This document shows, in pieces, positions 1 to 6,715 of a stretch of DNA of 31,695 nt; the stretch's first letter is position 1; the number at the start of each line of letters is the position of its first letter. The translations under genes and the position numbers were made by a program. The notes beneath the pieces are model-generated. The model saw nothing but the letters and a program-made list of their open reading frames with translations. It did not search any database and had not been told where the DNA came from. Source of the DNA: an uncultured Oscillospiraceae bacterium (lineage in GTDB: Bacteria > Bacillota > Clostridia > Oscillospirales > Oscillospiraceae); the NCBI GenBank assembly GCA_934573945.1, contig CAKTMQ010000007.1:1-31695 (forward strand), given 5' to 3'.

Positions 1-35
1 CTCTGGGCGTTTACAAAGACAAGGGGGCCGAATAA
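1..35 (+). CDS. 3' end of an upstream gene, probably 2-oxoacid:ferredoxin oxidoreductase beta subunit
   Basis: The first 35 bases hold the last ten codons of a plus-strand reading frame ending LGVYKDKGAE and a TAA at 33-35. The stop lies one base before the ATG of the gamma subunit at 37, so the two are clearly co-transcribed. In this enzyme family the gene before gamma is usually the thiamine-diphosphate beta subunit; that identity comes from position only, as too few residues are visible to recognise a domain. Confidence 0.5.
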   Translation, partial: LGVYKDKGAE

Positions 36-36
36 C

Positions 37-573
37 ATGGAAAAAACTTTCATTTTTGCCGGTTTCGGCGGTCAGGGTATGCTCCTGATCGGTAAGTTCA
101 TGGCTATGTCCTGCATGCTGGATGGCAAGCACGTCTCTTGGCTGCCCTCTTACGGCCCCGAGATGCGCGGCGGTACGGCCAACTGCTCCGTTATCGTTTC
201 CGATGAGCCTGTCGCCTCTCCCCTGGTGGACAAGGCCGACGTCATCGTCGCCATGAACCGTCCTTCTCTGGACAAGTTCGAAGAGCACGTCAAGCCCGGC
301 GGTGTGCTGGTCATCAACAGCAGCATCATCGACCGCAAGGCTGTTCGTGATGACATCACCGTCGTGTACTGCGACGCCAACGGCATCGCGGAGCAGGTCG
401 GCAACCCCAAGGGCGCCAATGTGGCGATTCTGGGCGCTGTCATGGCCAAGGCGGACGTTACTTCTCTGGACAGCATGATGGAAGCTATTCGCATCGAGCT
501 GGGTGAGAAGAAAGCTCGTTTCCTGGAGGGCAACAAGAAGGCTCTGCAGGCCGGTATGGAAGCCTGCAAATAA
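37..573 (+). CDS. 2-oxoacid:acceptor oxidoreductase, gamma subunit (KorC/VorC-like)
   Basis: A 178-residue protein of the pyruvate/ketoisovalerate oxidoreductase catalytic gamma family. It opens with the glycine-rich AGFGGQG motif at residues 8-14 and carries the family signature YGPEMRGGTANCSVIVSD around residues 39-56, followed by ASPLVDKADVIVAMNRPSL. Complexes of this type oxidatively decarboxylate 2-oxoacids to acyl-CoA and reduce ferredoxin in the cytoplasm of anaerobes; gamma works with the ThDP beta and the alpha subunit. The start is set by a purine-rich Shine-Dalgarno (aaggggg, 21-27). Length is typical for a stand-alone gamma subunit. The substrate (2-oxoglutarate, branched-chain or other 2-oxoacids) cannot be decided from this subunit. 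A strong terminator follows at 604-641, so this is the last gene of its operon. Confidence 0.9.
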   Translation: MEKTFIFAGFGGQGMLLIGKFMAMSCMLDGKHVSWLPSYGPEMRGGTANCSVIVSDEPVASPLVDKADVIVAMNRPSLDKFEEHVKPGGVLVINSSIIDRKAVRDDITVVYCDANGIAEQVGNPKGANVAILGAVMAKADVTSLDSMMEAIRIELGEKKARFLEGNKKALQAGMEACK

Positions 574-603
574 GCAAGCAATTCCGCACCGATCTATTGT
601 GAT

Positions 604-641
604 AAAGCAGCCGGCGTTTTCAACGCCGGCTGCTTTATTTG
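604..641 (+). terminator. Intrinsic terminator of the oxidoreductase operon
   Basis: A perfect 15-bp inverted repeat (604-618 against 622-636) with a 3-nt loop contains a GC core (gcagccggcg) and ends in a T-rich tail. It lies about 30 bp after the gamma-subunit stop. Confidence 0.9.
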
Positions 642-710
642 TTCTTTTTGCTCTTTCGCATACTCTGTCGAAATATTTCCGTTTTCTGTTTCTTTCTTAG
701 AAACTTTTTA

Positions 711-739
711 TTGACGAATGATGGAATGTTTGGTATGAT
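711..739 (+). promoter_or_regulatory. Sigma-A-type promoter of the XRE regulator
   Basis: TTGACG at 711-716 and TATGAT at 734-739 are separated by exactly 17 bp, and an AGGAGG Shine-Dalgarno (755-760) lies 9 bp before the ATG at 770. It is one of the best consensus promoters in the window, so the regulator is expected to be expressed vegetatively. Confidence 0.85.
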
Positions 740-769
740 AGTGGCATCGTTGAGAGGAGGTCGTCGATC

Positions 770-1501
770 ATGGGTTCATTCTCTAATTTCGTAGGTCATC
801 GGATCAAAAAATACCGCAAGAGCCGCGGCTATACCATAGAGCAGTTCTCCGCCATGATCAACAAAAGCAAGGCGACTCTGTCCAAATACGAAAATGGCGC
901 CATCACCATCGACATCGAGACCTTGTATGAGATCTCACAGGCGCTGGATATTGAGCTGAAATACTTCGTGGATTACCAGCCGCCCACTTTCCACAATGAG
1001 CCTGCGCTCCACAAGAACGCCTACTTCCACCAGTCACTGGCCTATATGTACTATTATGATGGCCGCGTCCGGCAGATGGTGCGCTCCCTGCTGCGTTTCT
1101 CCCCCGCTCCCAACAGCACGGCAGTGGAGGTCACCCTGTATCTGGGCGTTGCCTCCTTTGATGATCCCGACCGGTGCCAGCATCTCTTCACCGGTGAGAT
1201 GAAGTCCTACGATACCATCACCCATATGGTACTGAACAACCAGATCAACGACGCTGAGAAGATGTACATCTGTATGCTTAACCCCATGCAGAACCGGACA
1301 CCTGCCATCGGCCTGCTCTCCGGCATCGGCAGCACCCCCTTCTTCGCCCCCATCGCGCTCAAGGCGTTGATCTCCAACGAGCCGCTGGAGGAGAGCGAAC
1401 GGCTGCTGGCCAGCATCAAACTGGACAAGGACGACTATCATCTGCTGCGCTACTACAACATGATGGTTATCAACCGCCCTGCCAGCTTGTTCCTGCAATA
1501 A
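770..1501 (+). CDS. XRE-family helix-turn-helix transcriptional regulator with an unrecognised C-terminal region
   Basis: A 243-residue protein whose N-terminal 65 residues form a Cro/C1-type HTH: GHRIKKYRKSRGYTIEQFSA, then the recognition-helix region NKSKATLSKYENGAITIDIE. The remaining ~175 residues form a soluble, mainly helical domain that I do not recognise; it begins with a Tyr-rich stretch (LAYMYYYDGR) and probably senses a signal or mediates dimerisation. There are no membrane segments. The gene stands alone with its own strong promoter (711-739) and an AGGAGG ribosome site. Its neighbours, an oxidoreductase operon and sigE, give no clear regulon, although Clostridia often encode such XRE proteins near metabolic operons. 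The DNA-binding role is clear and the target unknown. Confidence 0.85.
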   Translation: MGSFSNFVGHRIKKYRKSRGYTIEQFSAMINKSKATLSKYENGAITIDIETLYEISQALDIELKYFVDYQPPTFHNEPALHKNAYFHQSLAYMYYYDGRVRQMVRSLLRFSPAPNSTAVEVTLYLGVASFDDPDRCQHLFTGEMKSYDTITHMVLNNQINDAEKMYICMLNPMQNRTPAIGLLSGIGSTPFFAPIALKALISNEPLEESERLLASIKLDKDDYHLLRYYNMMVINRPASLFLQ

Positions 1502-1522
1502 CCTCCCCCATTATAATAATCA

Positions 1523-1547
1523 AAACCTCCGGCTAAGCCGGAGGTTT
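1523..1547 (-). terminator. Hairpin with minus-strand U-tract
   Basis: Twelve-base arms (aaacctccggct and its complement) form a near-perfect palindrome. Read on the minus strand it is followed by ttttgattatta, so it can terminate transcription coming through the 41-codon frame at 1570-1695. On the plus strand it lacks a good T-tract and is a poorer terminator for the XRE gene. Confidence 0.5.
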
Positions 1548-1569
1548 GACCAGGCTTTATAAGGGCCTA

Positions 1570-1695
1570 TTACTGGAAAACCCCTCTAGGGGCACTGAAT
1601 TTTTCTTCGCTTGCATCCTCTGCCCTACCGCCCGTAAACGGGCTATCACCATTACCGGAAGCCCCTTGCTTGTCGGTGGTTCCATTGCTTGTCAT
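1570..1695 (-). CDS. Possible 41-aa small ORF inside the hairpin-rich element
   Basis: On the minus strand an ATG at 1695, preceded by a plausible GGGGAG Shine-Dalgarno eight bases upstream, opens a 41-codon frame ending in TAA at 1570. The peptide is hydrophilic, rich in Gly/Ser/Thr (MTSNGTTDKQGASGNG at its start), with no membrane segment or recognised motif. A 7-bp stem-loop (1716-1746) lies just upstream and a terminator-like hairpin just downstream. The arrangement looks like a compact transcription unit, but the peptide may be a chance frame within a structured element. I do not recognise it. Confidence 0.3.
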   Translation of the reverse strand: MTSNGTTDKQGASGNGDSPFTGGRAEDASEEKFSAPRGVFQ

Positions 1696-1838
1696 GAATC
1701 AGTCTCCCCGTTTTTGTAAGTGTTGGTCGGCAAACTTTTCACTTACTCTAACTTGGCGACTTTTTCTTGTCTACTTTTCCCTCGCCATAGGCTATTCTTA
1801 CCCCCGGCAGAGCCGGGGGGCCTTTTGTAGCCAAACCG

Positions 1839-1874
1839 AAGCGCCCGTCAGACTTTACCTGACGGGCGCTTTTT
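1839..1874. terminator. Terminator hairpin beyond sigE
   Basis: Arms 1839-1851 and 1859-1871 (gcgcccgtcag core) enclose a 7-nt loop and are followed on the plus strand by a T5 run. It lies immediately beyond the sigE stop at 1875. The U-tract is better for plus-strand transcripts coming from the XRE side; on the sigE strand it is weak. Confidence 0.65.
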
Positions 1875-2570
1875 CTATGCCATTTTTACGATCTCCCGCC
1901 GCAGCCGCAGAATGATCCGCTTTTCCAGCCGCGAGATATAGGACTGAGAGATCCCCAGATGATCCGCCACCTCCTTCTGCGTCAACTCCTTTCTGCCGCC
2001 CAGTCCGAACCGCAGCGAGATGATGTCCCTCTCCCGGGGCGACAGTTTCTCCATGGCGCTGTGGAGAAGCTGCCGGTCTACATCCGCCTCCAGCGGCTGC
2101 ATCACCATGTCCTCATCGGTGCCCATCACGTCGCTCAGCAGCAGCTCCTTGCCGTCCCAGTCGGTGTTCAGCGGCTCGTCAAAGCTGACCTCCGTGCGGG
2201 TATTGCTGTTCTTCCGCAGATACATCAGAATCTCGTTCTCGATACAGCGGGAGGCGTAGGTGGCCAGCTTGATATTTTTATCCGTCCGAAAGGTGTTCAC
2301 TGCCTTGATCAGCCCGATGGTGCCGAGGGAGATCAGATCCTCGATAGTGATGCCGGTGTTGTCAAACCGCTTGGCAATATAGACCACCAGCCGCAGATTT
2401 CGCTCAATCAGTATCTGCCGCGCACCCTCATCCGGGAGCCGCTCCAGAATCCGGCTCTCCTCCTCCCGCGGCAGCGGCGGCGGCAGCGTATCGCTGCCGC
2501 CTATGTAATAAACACTATCCGGCCTGGTCAGCCGTCGGATCCACTGTATAAAACGTCTCCACAGACTCAT
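1875..2570 (-). CDS. sigE: RNA polymerase sporulation sigma factor sigma-E (pro-protein)
   Basis: A 231-residue early mother-cell sigma factor. Region 2 contains [29 protein letters not shown] and [19 protein letters not shown]; region 4 ends with [20 protein letters not shown], the -35-binding HTH. The N-terminus carries the basic amphipathic pro-sequence typical of pro-sigma-E and the conserved VYYIGGS stretch; by comparison with Bacillus subtilis, cleavage is expected between Tyr21 and Tyr22. Processing is by SpoIIGA, encoded just upstream and overlapping by 56 bases. The start is supported by a GGAAAGGGGAG ribosome site. Mature sigma-E directs mother-cell genes, including the spoIIIA operon in this window. 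sigG, often the next gene in Firmicutes, is missing here; the hairpin-rich interval follows instead. Confidence 0.97.
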   Translation of the reverse strand: MSLWRRFIQWIRRLTRPDSVYYIGGSDTLPPPLPREEESRILERLPDEGARQILIERNLRLVVYIAKRFDNTGITIEDLISLGTIGLIKAVNTFRTDKNIKLATYASRCIENEILMYLRKNSNTRTEVSFDEPLNTDWDGKELLLSDVMGTDEDMVMQPLEADVDRQLLHSAMEKLSPRERDIISLRFGLGGRKELTQKEVADHLGISQSYISRLEKRIILRLRREIVKMA

Positions 2571-3438
2571 GCCGCTCTCCCCTTTCCTGTCCGCCCCATA
2601 GCGCCTGATAGCCGCCGTTTCCTACCTGCGTGTCCGTCAGCGCTACCAGCGCATGGGTCACCATCCGTCGTCCGATCCGGATATAATCACTGCGGCAGGC
2701 CAGCAGCAATCCCCCGCTCGTTCCCACCGCCCGGAACGGCAGCAGCATAAAGGGCACTTCGACCCCAGCGCTGTGCAATCGCGCCATCTTCTCTTCCGGC
2801 GACGCTCCACTCTCCAGGATCGCAGCCGCCCGGGGCGGCCACAGCTCCCGCAGCGCCCGCGTCTCCGCCACCAGCACCGGCTGCCCCCGCACCGGATCCC
2901 GCAAGGCGTTTCCGTTATCCCGCAGTGCCCGCAGACGACACCTCGTGCCGTCCACTACTACATCAATGTCCATCAACTCTCCCCTTTCATACCGTGCCCC
3001 CTGCCGAAATACCAGATGCAGCAGGCCATAAAACAACAGTGCGCTCCCCAGCAGCACCCACCAGCTGATGTCTGCGCAGTATACTCGCCGCAGCACACCT
3101 GTGGGCGAACCGGCCAGCAGTCCCAGCGCCAGCAGCAAGCCCGCCAGTCCTCCCGACAGCAGCAAAAACAGTGCCGCCAGCCGCCATGGACGTATCTCCC
3201 GCCGGAAAGCCCCCAGTGCCAACAGCACACCCATACCCGCCTTGCACAGCGGATGCGCCAGAACAGGCCACACAAACACCAGCGCCGCATAGATGCCTCC
3301 CGCCGCCGCCCACAGGGCAAACCGCCCCCGCCGCAGCGGCGTGCCCGCCAACGTGGCCGTTGTCAGCAGCAGCAGATAGTCCACCGCCAGATTCAGCACA
3401 AACACCCGATCCACATACACCACCGGCACCGCCATCAC
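2515..3438 (-). CDS. spoIIGA: Sigma-E processing peptidase SpoIIGA
   Basis: A membrane-embedded aspartic protease of 307 residues that removes the pro-sequence of sigma-E at the asymmetric septum. The first ~145 residues contain about five hydrophobic segments (for example [12 protein letters not shown] and [19 protein letters not shown]). The cytoplasmic C-terminal half holds the protease motif [16 protein letters not shown] with the presumed catalytic Asp at 174, equivalent to the DTGN-type motif of the family. Translation may start at GTG 3438 or the adjacent ATG 3435; the upstream GAGGTG partly overlaps the start and does not decide it. Its 3' end overlaps sigE by 56 bp, so the two are translationally linked. 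Sequence identity with other SpoIIGA proteins is normally low, which makes the sigE linkage important support. Confidence 0.93.
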   Translation of the reverse strand: MMAVPVVYVDRVFVLNLAVDYLLLLTTATLAGTPLRRGRFALWAAAGGIYAALVFVWPVLAHPLCKAGMGVLLALGAFRREIRPWRLAALFLLLSGGLAGLLLALGLLAGSPTGVLRRVYCADISWWVLLGSALLFYGLLHLVFRQGARYERGELMDIDVVVDGTRCRLRALRDNGNALRDPVRGQPVLVAETRALRELWPPRAAAILESGASPEEKMARLHSAGVEVPFMLLPFRAVGTSGGLLLACRSDYIRIGRRMVTHALVALTDTQVGNGGYQALWGGQERGERHESVETFYTVDPTADQAG

Positions 3439-3449
3439 CTCACGGTTCT

Positions 3450-3483
3450 ATTATAGGACAGACTGCCAGCAAGAACGTGTCAG
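3450..3483 (-). promoter_or_regulatory. Candidate spoIIG promoter with a long 22-bp spacer
   Basis: On the minus strand a perfect TATAAT (3450-3455) lies about 12 bp before the spoIIGA start. The best -35 hexamer, CTGACA (3478-3483), is 22 bp upstream rather than 17. A 22-bp spacing is the known hallmark of the Spo0A-activated spoIIG promoter of B. subtilis. I see no convincing full Spo0A box (TGTCGAA type), so activation by Spo0A is an inference. Confidence 0.5.
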
Positions 3484-3519
3484 AAAAAAGCGCCCTGCGG
3501 GATTTTCCCGCAGAGCGCT
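3484..3519 (-). terminator. Terminator of the rarA-DUF951-Dabb unit
   Basis: Arms around 3490-3503 and 3507-3519 (agcgcnctgcggga type, one mismatch) end, on the minus strand, in a run of six T. It lies 33 bp after the Dabb stop and directly upstream of the spoIIG promoter, separating the two transcription units. Confidence 0.85.
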
Positions 3520-3551
3520 TCCGCTAACTCAAAAAACATCTTCTTTCTGGC

Positions 3552-3836
3552 TTATTCGTGGTCAAAAATCGCCTTTTTCTCCAACAGAGTTCCGTAATCG
3601 TCCTTCCACTGGTGATGCAGCGGTGAGGCATCCCATGCGCTCAGTGCATCCTTGTCCATGTCCAGCACGATCATCACATCGTAGCGGTTGGCGCGGTCGA
3701 TGCAGCAGGGGTAGACCTCTGCGCCATGGACGCCGGGGATGGCGTCCGCCGTGCTGAATAAGGCCTTTATTGGGGGTAATAACGCCCCTTTATCGGGTAC
3801 ATTCTCATTCCATTTTGCCAGTATGTAATGCTTCAT
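3552..3836 (-). CDS. Dabb-family (stress-responsive A/B barrel) protein
   Basis: A 94-residue protein starting MKHYILAKWNEN, with the ferredoxin-like alpha/beta-barrel pattern of the Dabb family: an opening strand, a helix containing IKALFSTADAIPGV, the strand pair AEVYPCCIDRANRYDVMIVLDM, and the closing helix with HHQWKDDYG. Members dimerise; most bacterial ones have no known reaction. A longer GTG start at 3848 is possible, but the GAGGTG ribosome site fits the ATG at 3836 better. It is the last gene of the rarA unit and is followed by a terminator. Family assignment is fairly secure; function is not known. Confidence 0.8.
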   Translation of the reverse strand: MKHYILAKWNENVPDKGALLPPIKALFSTADAIPGVHGAEVYPCCIDRANRYDVMIVLDMDKDALSAWDASPLHHQWKDDYGTLLEKKAIFDHE

Positions 3837-3844
3837 ATCACACC

Positions 3845-3943
3845 TCACAGTCCGATATAGGGCAAGATCAACCCGGCCAGCATCAGCACCGCCATCAGGC
3901 AGGCTATGACACCCACAATGATCTGCATGGTTTTCTTATGCAT
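3845..3943 (-). CDS. 32-aa single-pass membrane peptide (DUF4044-like)
   Basis: A short gene with an excellent AAGGAGG Shine-Dalgarno, its ATG directly abutting the TAA of the DUF951 gene. The peptide has a basic N-terminus (MHKKTMQ) and then one hydrophobic span (IIVGVIACLMAVLMLAGLIL) ending PYIGL. This positive-inside layout resembles the DUF4044 family of tiny Firmicute membrane proteins, a tentative match by pattern only. It overlaps slightly with the longer alternative start of the Dabb gene but not with its preferred ATG. The conserved-looking spacing and ribosome site argue it is translated. No function is known. Confidence 0.65.
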   Translation of the reverse strand: MHKKTMQIIVGVIACLMAVLMLAGLILPYIGL

Positions 3944-4138
3944 TTACAGTTGTCCTCCTTTAGTACCGTCGATCCTTCGGATCATCTTTTCTACCTTGCG
4001 GCGGGGCTGCATCACCTCATGGCCGCAGCCCAGGCATCTGAGCTTGATGTCCATGCCCAGACGCAGTACCTCCCAGCGGCGGCTGCCGCAGGGGTGATCT
4101 TTTTTCAACTCCAGAATATCATGCAGCTGCAGATCCAT
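3944..4138 (-). CDS. DUF951 family protein (YyzM-like)
   Basis: A 64-residue protein with the DUF951 signature: MDLQLHDILELKKDHPCGS, then WEVLRLGMDIKLRCLGCGHE and VMQPRRKVEK. Cys17, Cys35 and Cys38 could coordinate a metal, suggesting a small zinc-binding or nucleic-acid-binding fold, but no biochemical role is established. It starts 3 bp after the rarA stop and ends where the 32-aa membrane peptide begins, so all belong to one transcript. Confidence 0.9.
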   Translation of the reverse strand: MDLQLHDILELKKDHPCGSRRWEVLRLGMDIKLRCLGCGHEVMQPRRKVEKMIRRIDGTKGGQL

Positions 4139-4141
4139 GTC

Positions 4142-5401
4142 TTATCCTCTCTTGATCTCGTCCCAATAGCGTTTGGCGGCCTGTTCCGTCTTGTTGTCGC
4201 CATATTCGTAATAGTGCCGCTCCCCCAGCTCCTCCGGCAGATAGCGCTGCTGCACATAGTGGTGGGGATAATTATGGGGATAGCGATACGCCTGCGGCTT
4301 TTCCGCGCCGGCACTGTCGGCGTGGACATTCTGCAGATGCCGGGGAATACTGCCCATAGCGCCGTGCTGAATGTCCTCCATGGCGGCGATGATAGCGTTG
4401 TGACTGGCGTTGGACTTCGGCGCGGTGGCCAGCAGAATCGCCGCCTCCGCCAAAGGCAGCCGCGCCTCTGGCAGTCCCAGCTGCACCGCCGCATCCACAC
4501 AGGCCTTTGTTACCACAATGGCTTGCGGGTAGGCCAGTCCCACATCCTCGCTGGCAATGACCAGCAAACGACGGCAGGGCGACAGCAGATCTCCCGCCAC
4601 CAACAGCCGTCCCAGATAGTACACCGCTGCATCCGGGTCGGAACCGCGGATGGATTTTTGCAGCGCCGAGAGCAGATCGTAATGCTCATCTCCGTCCCGG
4701 TCATACCGCATAGCGCTGCGCTGTGCCAGCTGTAAGGCGTCCTCACTTGTCACGTACAGAATGCCATCCTTTGGCCTTGCAGACTGGTACAGCAGCTCTA
4801 CCGCTGTCACCGCCTTGCGCACATCGCCGCCGCAGGCGGCGGACACGGTATCCGGCACGGTGTCCTCCCACTGAAAGGGCAGATCACTGCGCTGCTGCTC
4901 GATCCGCAGGGCACGCTCCACCGCCGGACGTGTCTCTTCCGCCGTCAGCGGCTTGAACTCAAAGACCGTGCTGCGGGATAGCAGCGCGTTGTAAATGTAG
5001 AAATAAGGGTTTTCCGTGGTGCTGGCAATCATAGTGATCTTGCCGTTTTCCAGAAACTCCAGCAGGCTCTGCTGCTGTTTTTTATTAAAATACTGGATCT
5101 CATCCAGATACAGCAGGATGCCGTTAGGTGCCATCATGGTGTCCACATCGGCGATAATAGCCTTTATATCCTGCAAGCCGGCGGTGGTGGCATTGAGATG
5201 GTATAACGCTTTTTGGGTGCGTTTGGCGATGATATTGGCGATGGTGGTCTTGCCGGTACCGGAAGGACCGTAGAAGATCAGATTGGCCTCCGCTCCGTTT
5301 TCGATCAGACGGCGCAGCAGCGCGCCCTCCCCCAACAGATGTTTCTGTCCCGCCACCTCGTCCAGCGTCTGGGGTCTGATCTCGTCGGCCAATGGCCGCA
5401 T
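4142..5401 (-). CDS. rarA: Replication-associated recombination protein A (RarA/MgsA), AAA+ ATPase
   Basis: A 419-residue clamp-loader-related AAA+ ATPase that acts at stalled replication forks. Visible features: MRPLADEIRPQTLDEVAGQ at the start, Walker A GPSGTGKTT near residue 45, Walker B LLYLDEIQYF near residue 95, sensor-1 region IASTTENPYF, arginine-finger region ALLSRSTVFEF, then the C-terminal MgsA tetramerisation domain with SIRGSDPDAAVYYLGRLL and SEDVGLAYPQA. The ATG at 5401 is preferred over one eight codons upstream because GGAGGTGA lies six bases before it. It is divergent from nth with overlapping promoters and is the first gene of a four-gene unit. Confidence 0.95.
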   Translation of the reverse strand: MRPLADEIRPQTLDEVAGQKHLLGEGALLRRLIENGAEANLIFYGPSGTGKTTIANIIAKRTQKALYHLNATTAGLQDIKAIIADVDTMMAPNGILLYLDEIQYFNKKQQQSLLEFLENGKITMIASTTENPYFYIYNALLSRSTVFEFKPLTAEETRPAVERALRIEQQRSDLPFQWEDTVPDTVSAACGGDVRKAVTAVELLYQSARPKDGILYVTSEDALQLAQRSAMRYDRDGDEHYDLLSALQKSIRGSDPDAAVYYLGRLLVAGDLLSPCRRLLVIASEDVGLAYPQAIVVTKACVDAAVQLGLPEARLPLAEAAILLATAPKSNASHNAIIAAMEDIQHGAMGSIPRHLQNVHADSAGAEKPQAYRYPHNYPHHYVQQRYLPEELGERHYYEYGDNKTEQAAKRYWDEIKRG

Positions 5402-5432
5402 AGCACTCACCTCCGAAAAAAGCATTGGTTAT

Positions 5433-5461
5433 AGTATACCACCATTTGCTTTTTTCCGCAA
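5433..5461 (-). promoter_or_regulatory. rarA promoter
   Basis: On the minus strand TTGCGG (5456-5461) and TATACT (5433-5438) are 17 bp apart. The element is interleaved with the divergent nth promoter, so polymerases at the two sites would compete. Confidence 0.7.
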
Positions 5462-5474
5462 CCTCTGATACAAT
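5446..5474 (+). promoter_or_regulatory. nth promoter
   Basis: TTGCTT (5446-5451) and TACAAT (5469-5474) are spaced by 17 bp. The predicted start would leave a very short leader before the Shine-Dalgarno at 5481-5487. Confidence 0.65.
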
Positions 5475-5492
5475 GGATCCGAGGTGAGTCTC

Positions 5493-6134
5493 ATGAAAAC
5501 AACCGCGCAGATCCACGCCATCATCGAAGAATTGAAAAAGCTGTATCCGGACGCCATCTGTTCGCTGGACTACGGAAAGGACTATGAGCTGCTGTTCTCT
5601 GTCCGTCTGGCGGCGCAGTGTACCGACGCCCGGGTCAATCTGGTGACACCGGCGCTGTTTGACCGCTTCCCCACGCTGGAGGCCTTTGCCCAGGCCACAC
5701 CGGAGGAGGTGGGGGAATATATCCGCTCCTGCGGCTTCTGGCGCGCCAAAGCCAAAGACATTGTGGGCAGTGCCCAGATGCTTCTGCGCGACTTTGATGG
5801 CCGGGTGCCGGACACCATGGAGGCTCTGCTGAAGCTGCCCGGCGTGGGACGCAAAACCGCCAACCTGATACTGGGCGACATCTACGGCAAAGAGGGCTAC
5901 GTCTGCGACACCCACTGTATCCGCATCACCGGACGGCTGGGTATCACCGACGGCAGTAAGGATCCTCTGAAGGTGGAACAGCAGCTGCGTCAGGTCATTC
6001 CACCGGAAGAATCCAACAACTTCTGCCACCGGATGGTACTCCACGGTCGGGCACTGTGCATGGCGCGGTCACCCCAATGCGGTGAATGTCCCCTGCGGGA
6101 GCTGTGCGACTACGGAAAGGAGCAGGCAACATGA
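5493..6134 (+). CDS. nth: Endonuclease III (DNA glycosylase/AP lyase)
   Basis: A 213-residue base-excision-repair enzyme that removes oxidised pyrimidines and cleaves at abasic sites. The helix-hairpin-helix LKLPGVGRKTANLIL carries the catalytic Lys (KTA), followed by the catalytic Asp in CDTHCIRITGRLG. The C-terminus has the [4Fe-4S] cluster pattern C-x6-C-x2-C-x5-C (CMARSPQCGECPLRELC). The ATG at 5493 is chosen over a GTG at 5484 because the GAGGTGA ribosome site covers the latter. Its stop overlaps the ATG of the next gene as ATGA, implying translational coupling. Confidence 0.96.
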   Translation: MKTTAQIHAIIEELKKLYPDAICSLDYGKDYELLFSVRLAAQCTDARVNLVTPALFDRFPTLEAFAQATPEEVGEYIRSCGFWRAKAKDIVGSAQMLLRDFDGRVPDTMEALLKLPGVGRKTANLILGDIYGKEGYVCDTHCIRITGRLGITDGSKDPLKVEQQLRQVIPPEESNNFCHRMVLHGRALCMARSPQCGECPLRELCDYGKEQAT

Positions 6135-6361
6135 AGCTGCACACCGCCAGACGGTTGTCACTTCTCCTCTATTTTCTGCTGATCATAACAGCACTCGCCG
6201 CAGTGACACTGCGGCGCCCAGCCTTGAGTTGGCTCATGCTGGTACTGCTGGTGGCGGCGCCCCTGTTCGACCACCATTTTTGCCGATGCCCACACTGCGG
6301 TGCCTATATTCAGGATATATGGGGCAGCTGCTGCAGCCGCTGCGGTGAAGATTTGGAATAA
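6131..6361 (+). CDS. Small membrane protein with a C-terminal zinc ribbon
   Basis: A 76-residue protein starting in the ATGA overlap with nth. It has a basic N-terminus (MKLHTARRLS), two hydrophobic spans (LLLYFLLIITALAAVTL and LSWLMLVLLVAAPLF), then a short ribbon with two CxxC-type knuckles, CRCPHCGAY and CCSRCGED, in which four cysteines probably bind Zn. Such hairpin-plus-ribbon proteins are common in Clostridia without a known role. Coupling to nth suggests co-expression and does not prove a repair function. It is followed by a strong terminator at 6376-6405. Confidence 0.75.
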   Translation: MKLHTARRLSLLLYFLLIITALAAVTLRRPALSWLMLVLLVAAPLFDHHFCRCPHCGAYIQDIWGSCCSRCGEDLE

Positions 6362-6375
6362 CATATGGGTTCTCC

Positions 6376-6405
6376 GTGCCAGTCCGGTGGGACTGGCACT
6401 TTTTT
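6376..6405 (+). terminator. Terminator of the nth unit
   Basis: Perfect 10-bp arms (gtgccagtcc at 6376-6385 and its complement at 6390-6399) enclose a 4-nt loop and are followed by six T. Confidence 0.9.
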
Positions 6406-6443
6406 GCCTGCCGGTACATATATTGCGGTATGGAGGTGGGCAC

Positions 6444-6695
6444 ATGGATTTCAAACAGATGGCGGCACAATTACATTCCGACCCCGATACCATGGCACGG
6501 CTGGCACAGTCGCCGGATGGGCAGGCATTGATGGCACTGCTGCAGCAGGAAAACGGCACACAGCTGCAGCGCGCCGTGGAAAAAGGTGAAGGTGGCAGCG
6601 CCGCGGAGATGGCCGGCTTGCTGAAAACCGTGCTGGCCAGCAGCGAGGGACGCGCCCTGCTGCAGCGGTTGAGCCAGCAATTCCAGCAGCAATAG
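6444..6695 (+). CDS. Hypothetical 83-aa helical protein with a DP-x-x-M motif
   Basis: A small soluble protein beginning MDFKQMAAQLHSDPDTMARL, preceded by GGAGGTG five bases upstream of the ATG at 6444. It is predicted almost wholly helical and Gln-rich at the end (LSQQFQQQ). The SDPDTMARLAQSPDGQALM pattern recalls the aspartate-proline helical repeats of STI1-like domains, and a shorter version (NDPAAMSRIIQMAQQ) opens the next gene. This similarity is by eye only. It heads a set of three small genes spaced by 20 bp or less. I do not recognise the family. Confidence 0.7.
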   Translation: MDFKQMAAQLHSDPDTMARLAQSPDGQALMALLQQENGTQLQRAVEKGEGGSAAEMAGLLKTVLASSEGRALLQRLSQQFQQQ

Positions 6696-6715
6696 AGGCA
6701 AAAGGAGGCGGCAGC

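Larger units (their letters stand above)
1502..1838. repeat. Hairpin-rich interval, possible miniature (non-autonomous) mobile element
   Basis: This 340-bp stretch between the XRE gene and sigE has no conventional gene but at least five inverted repeats: 1523-1547 (12-bp arms), 1581-1592, 1630-1643, 1716-1746 (7-bp arms, 17-nt loop) and 1801-1819 (8-bp GC arms). The outermost two lie near the ends, as in palindrome-bounded miniature elements derived from IS200/IS605-like transposons. Its base composition and C/T-rich plus strand differ from the neighbouring genes. It could alternatively be a structured minus-strand RNA. No target-site duplication could be identified. Confidence 0.4.

Noticed and set aside
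5484..5492. GTG start for nth at 5484
   Set aside because: The GTG lies within the Shine-Dalgarno itself; the ATG at 5493 is properly spaced.
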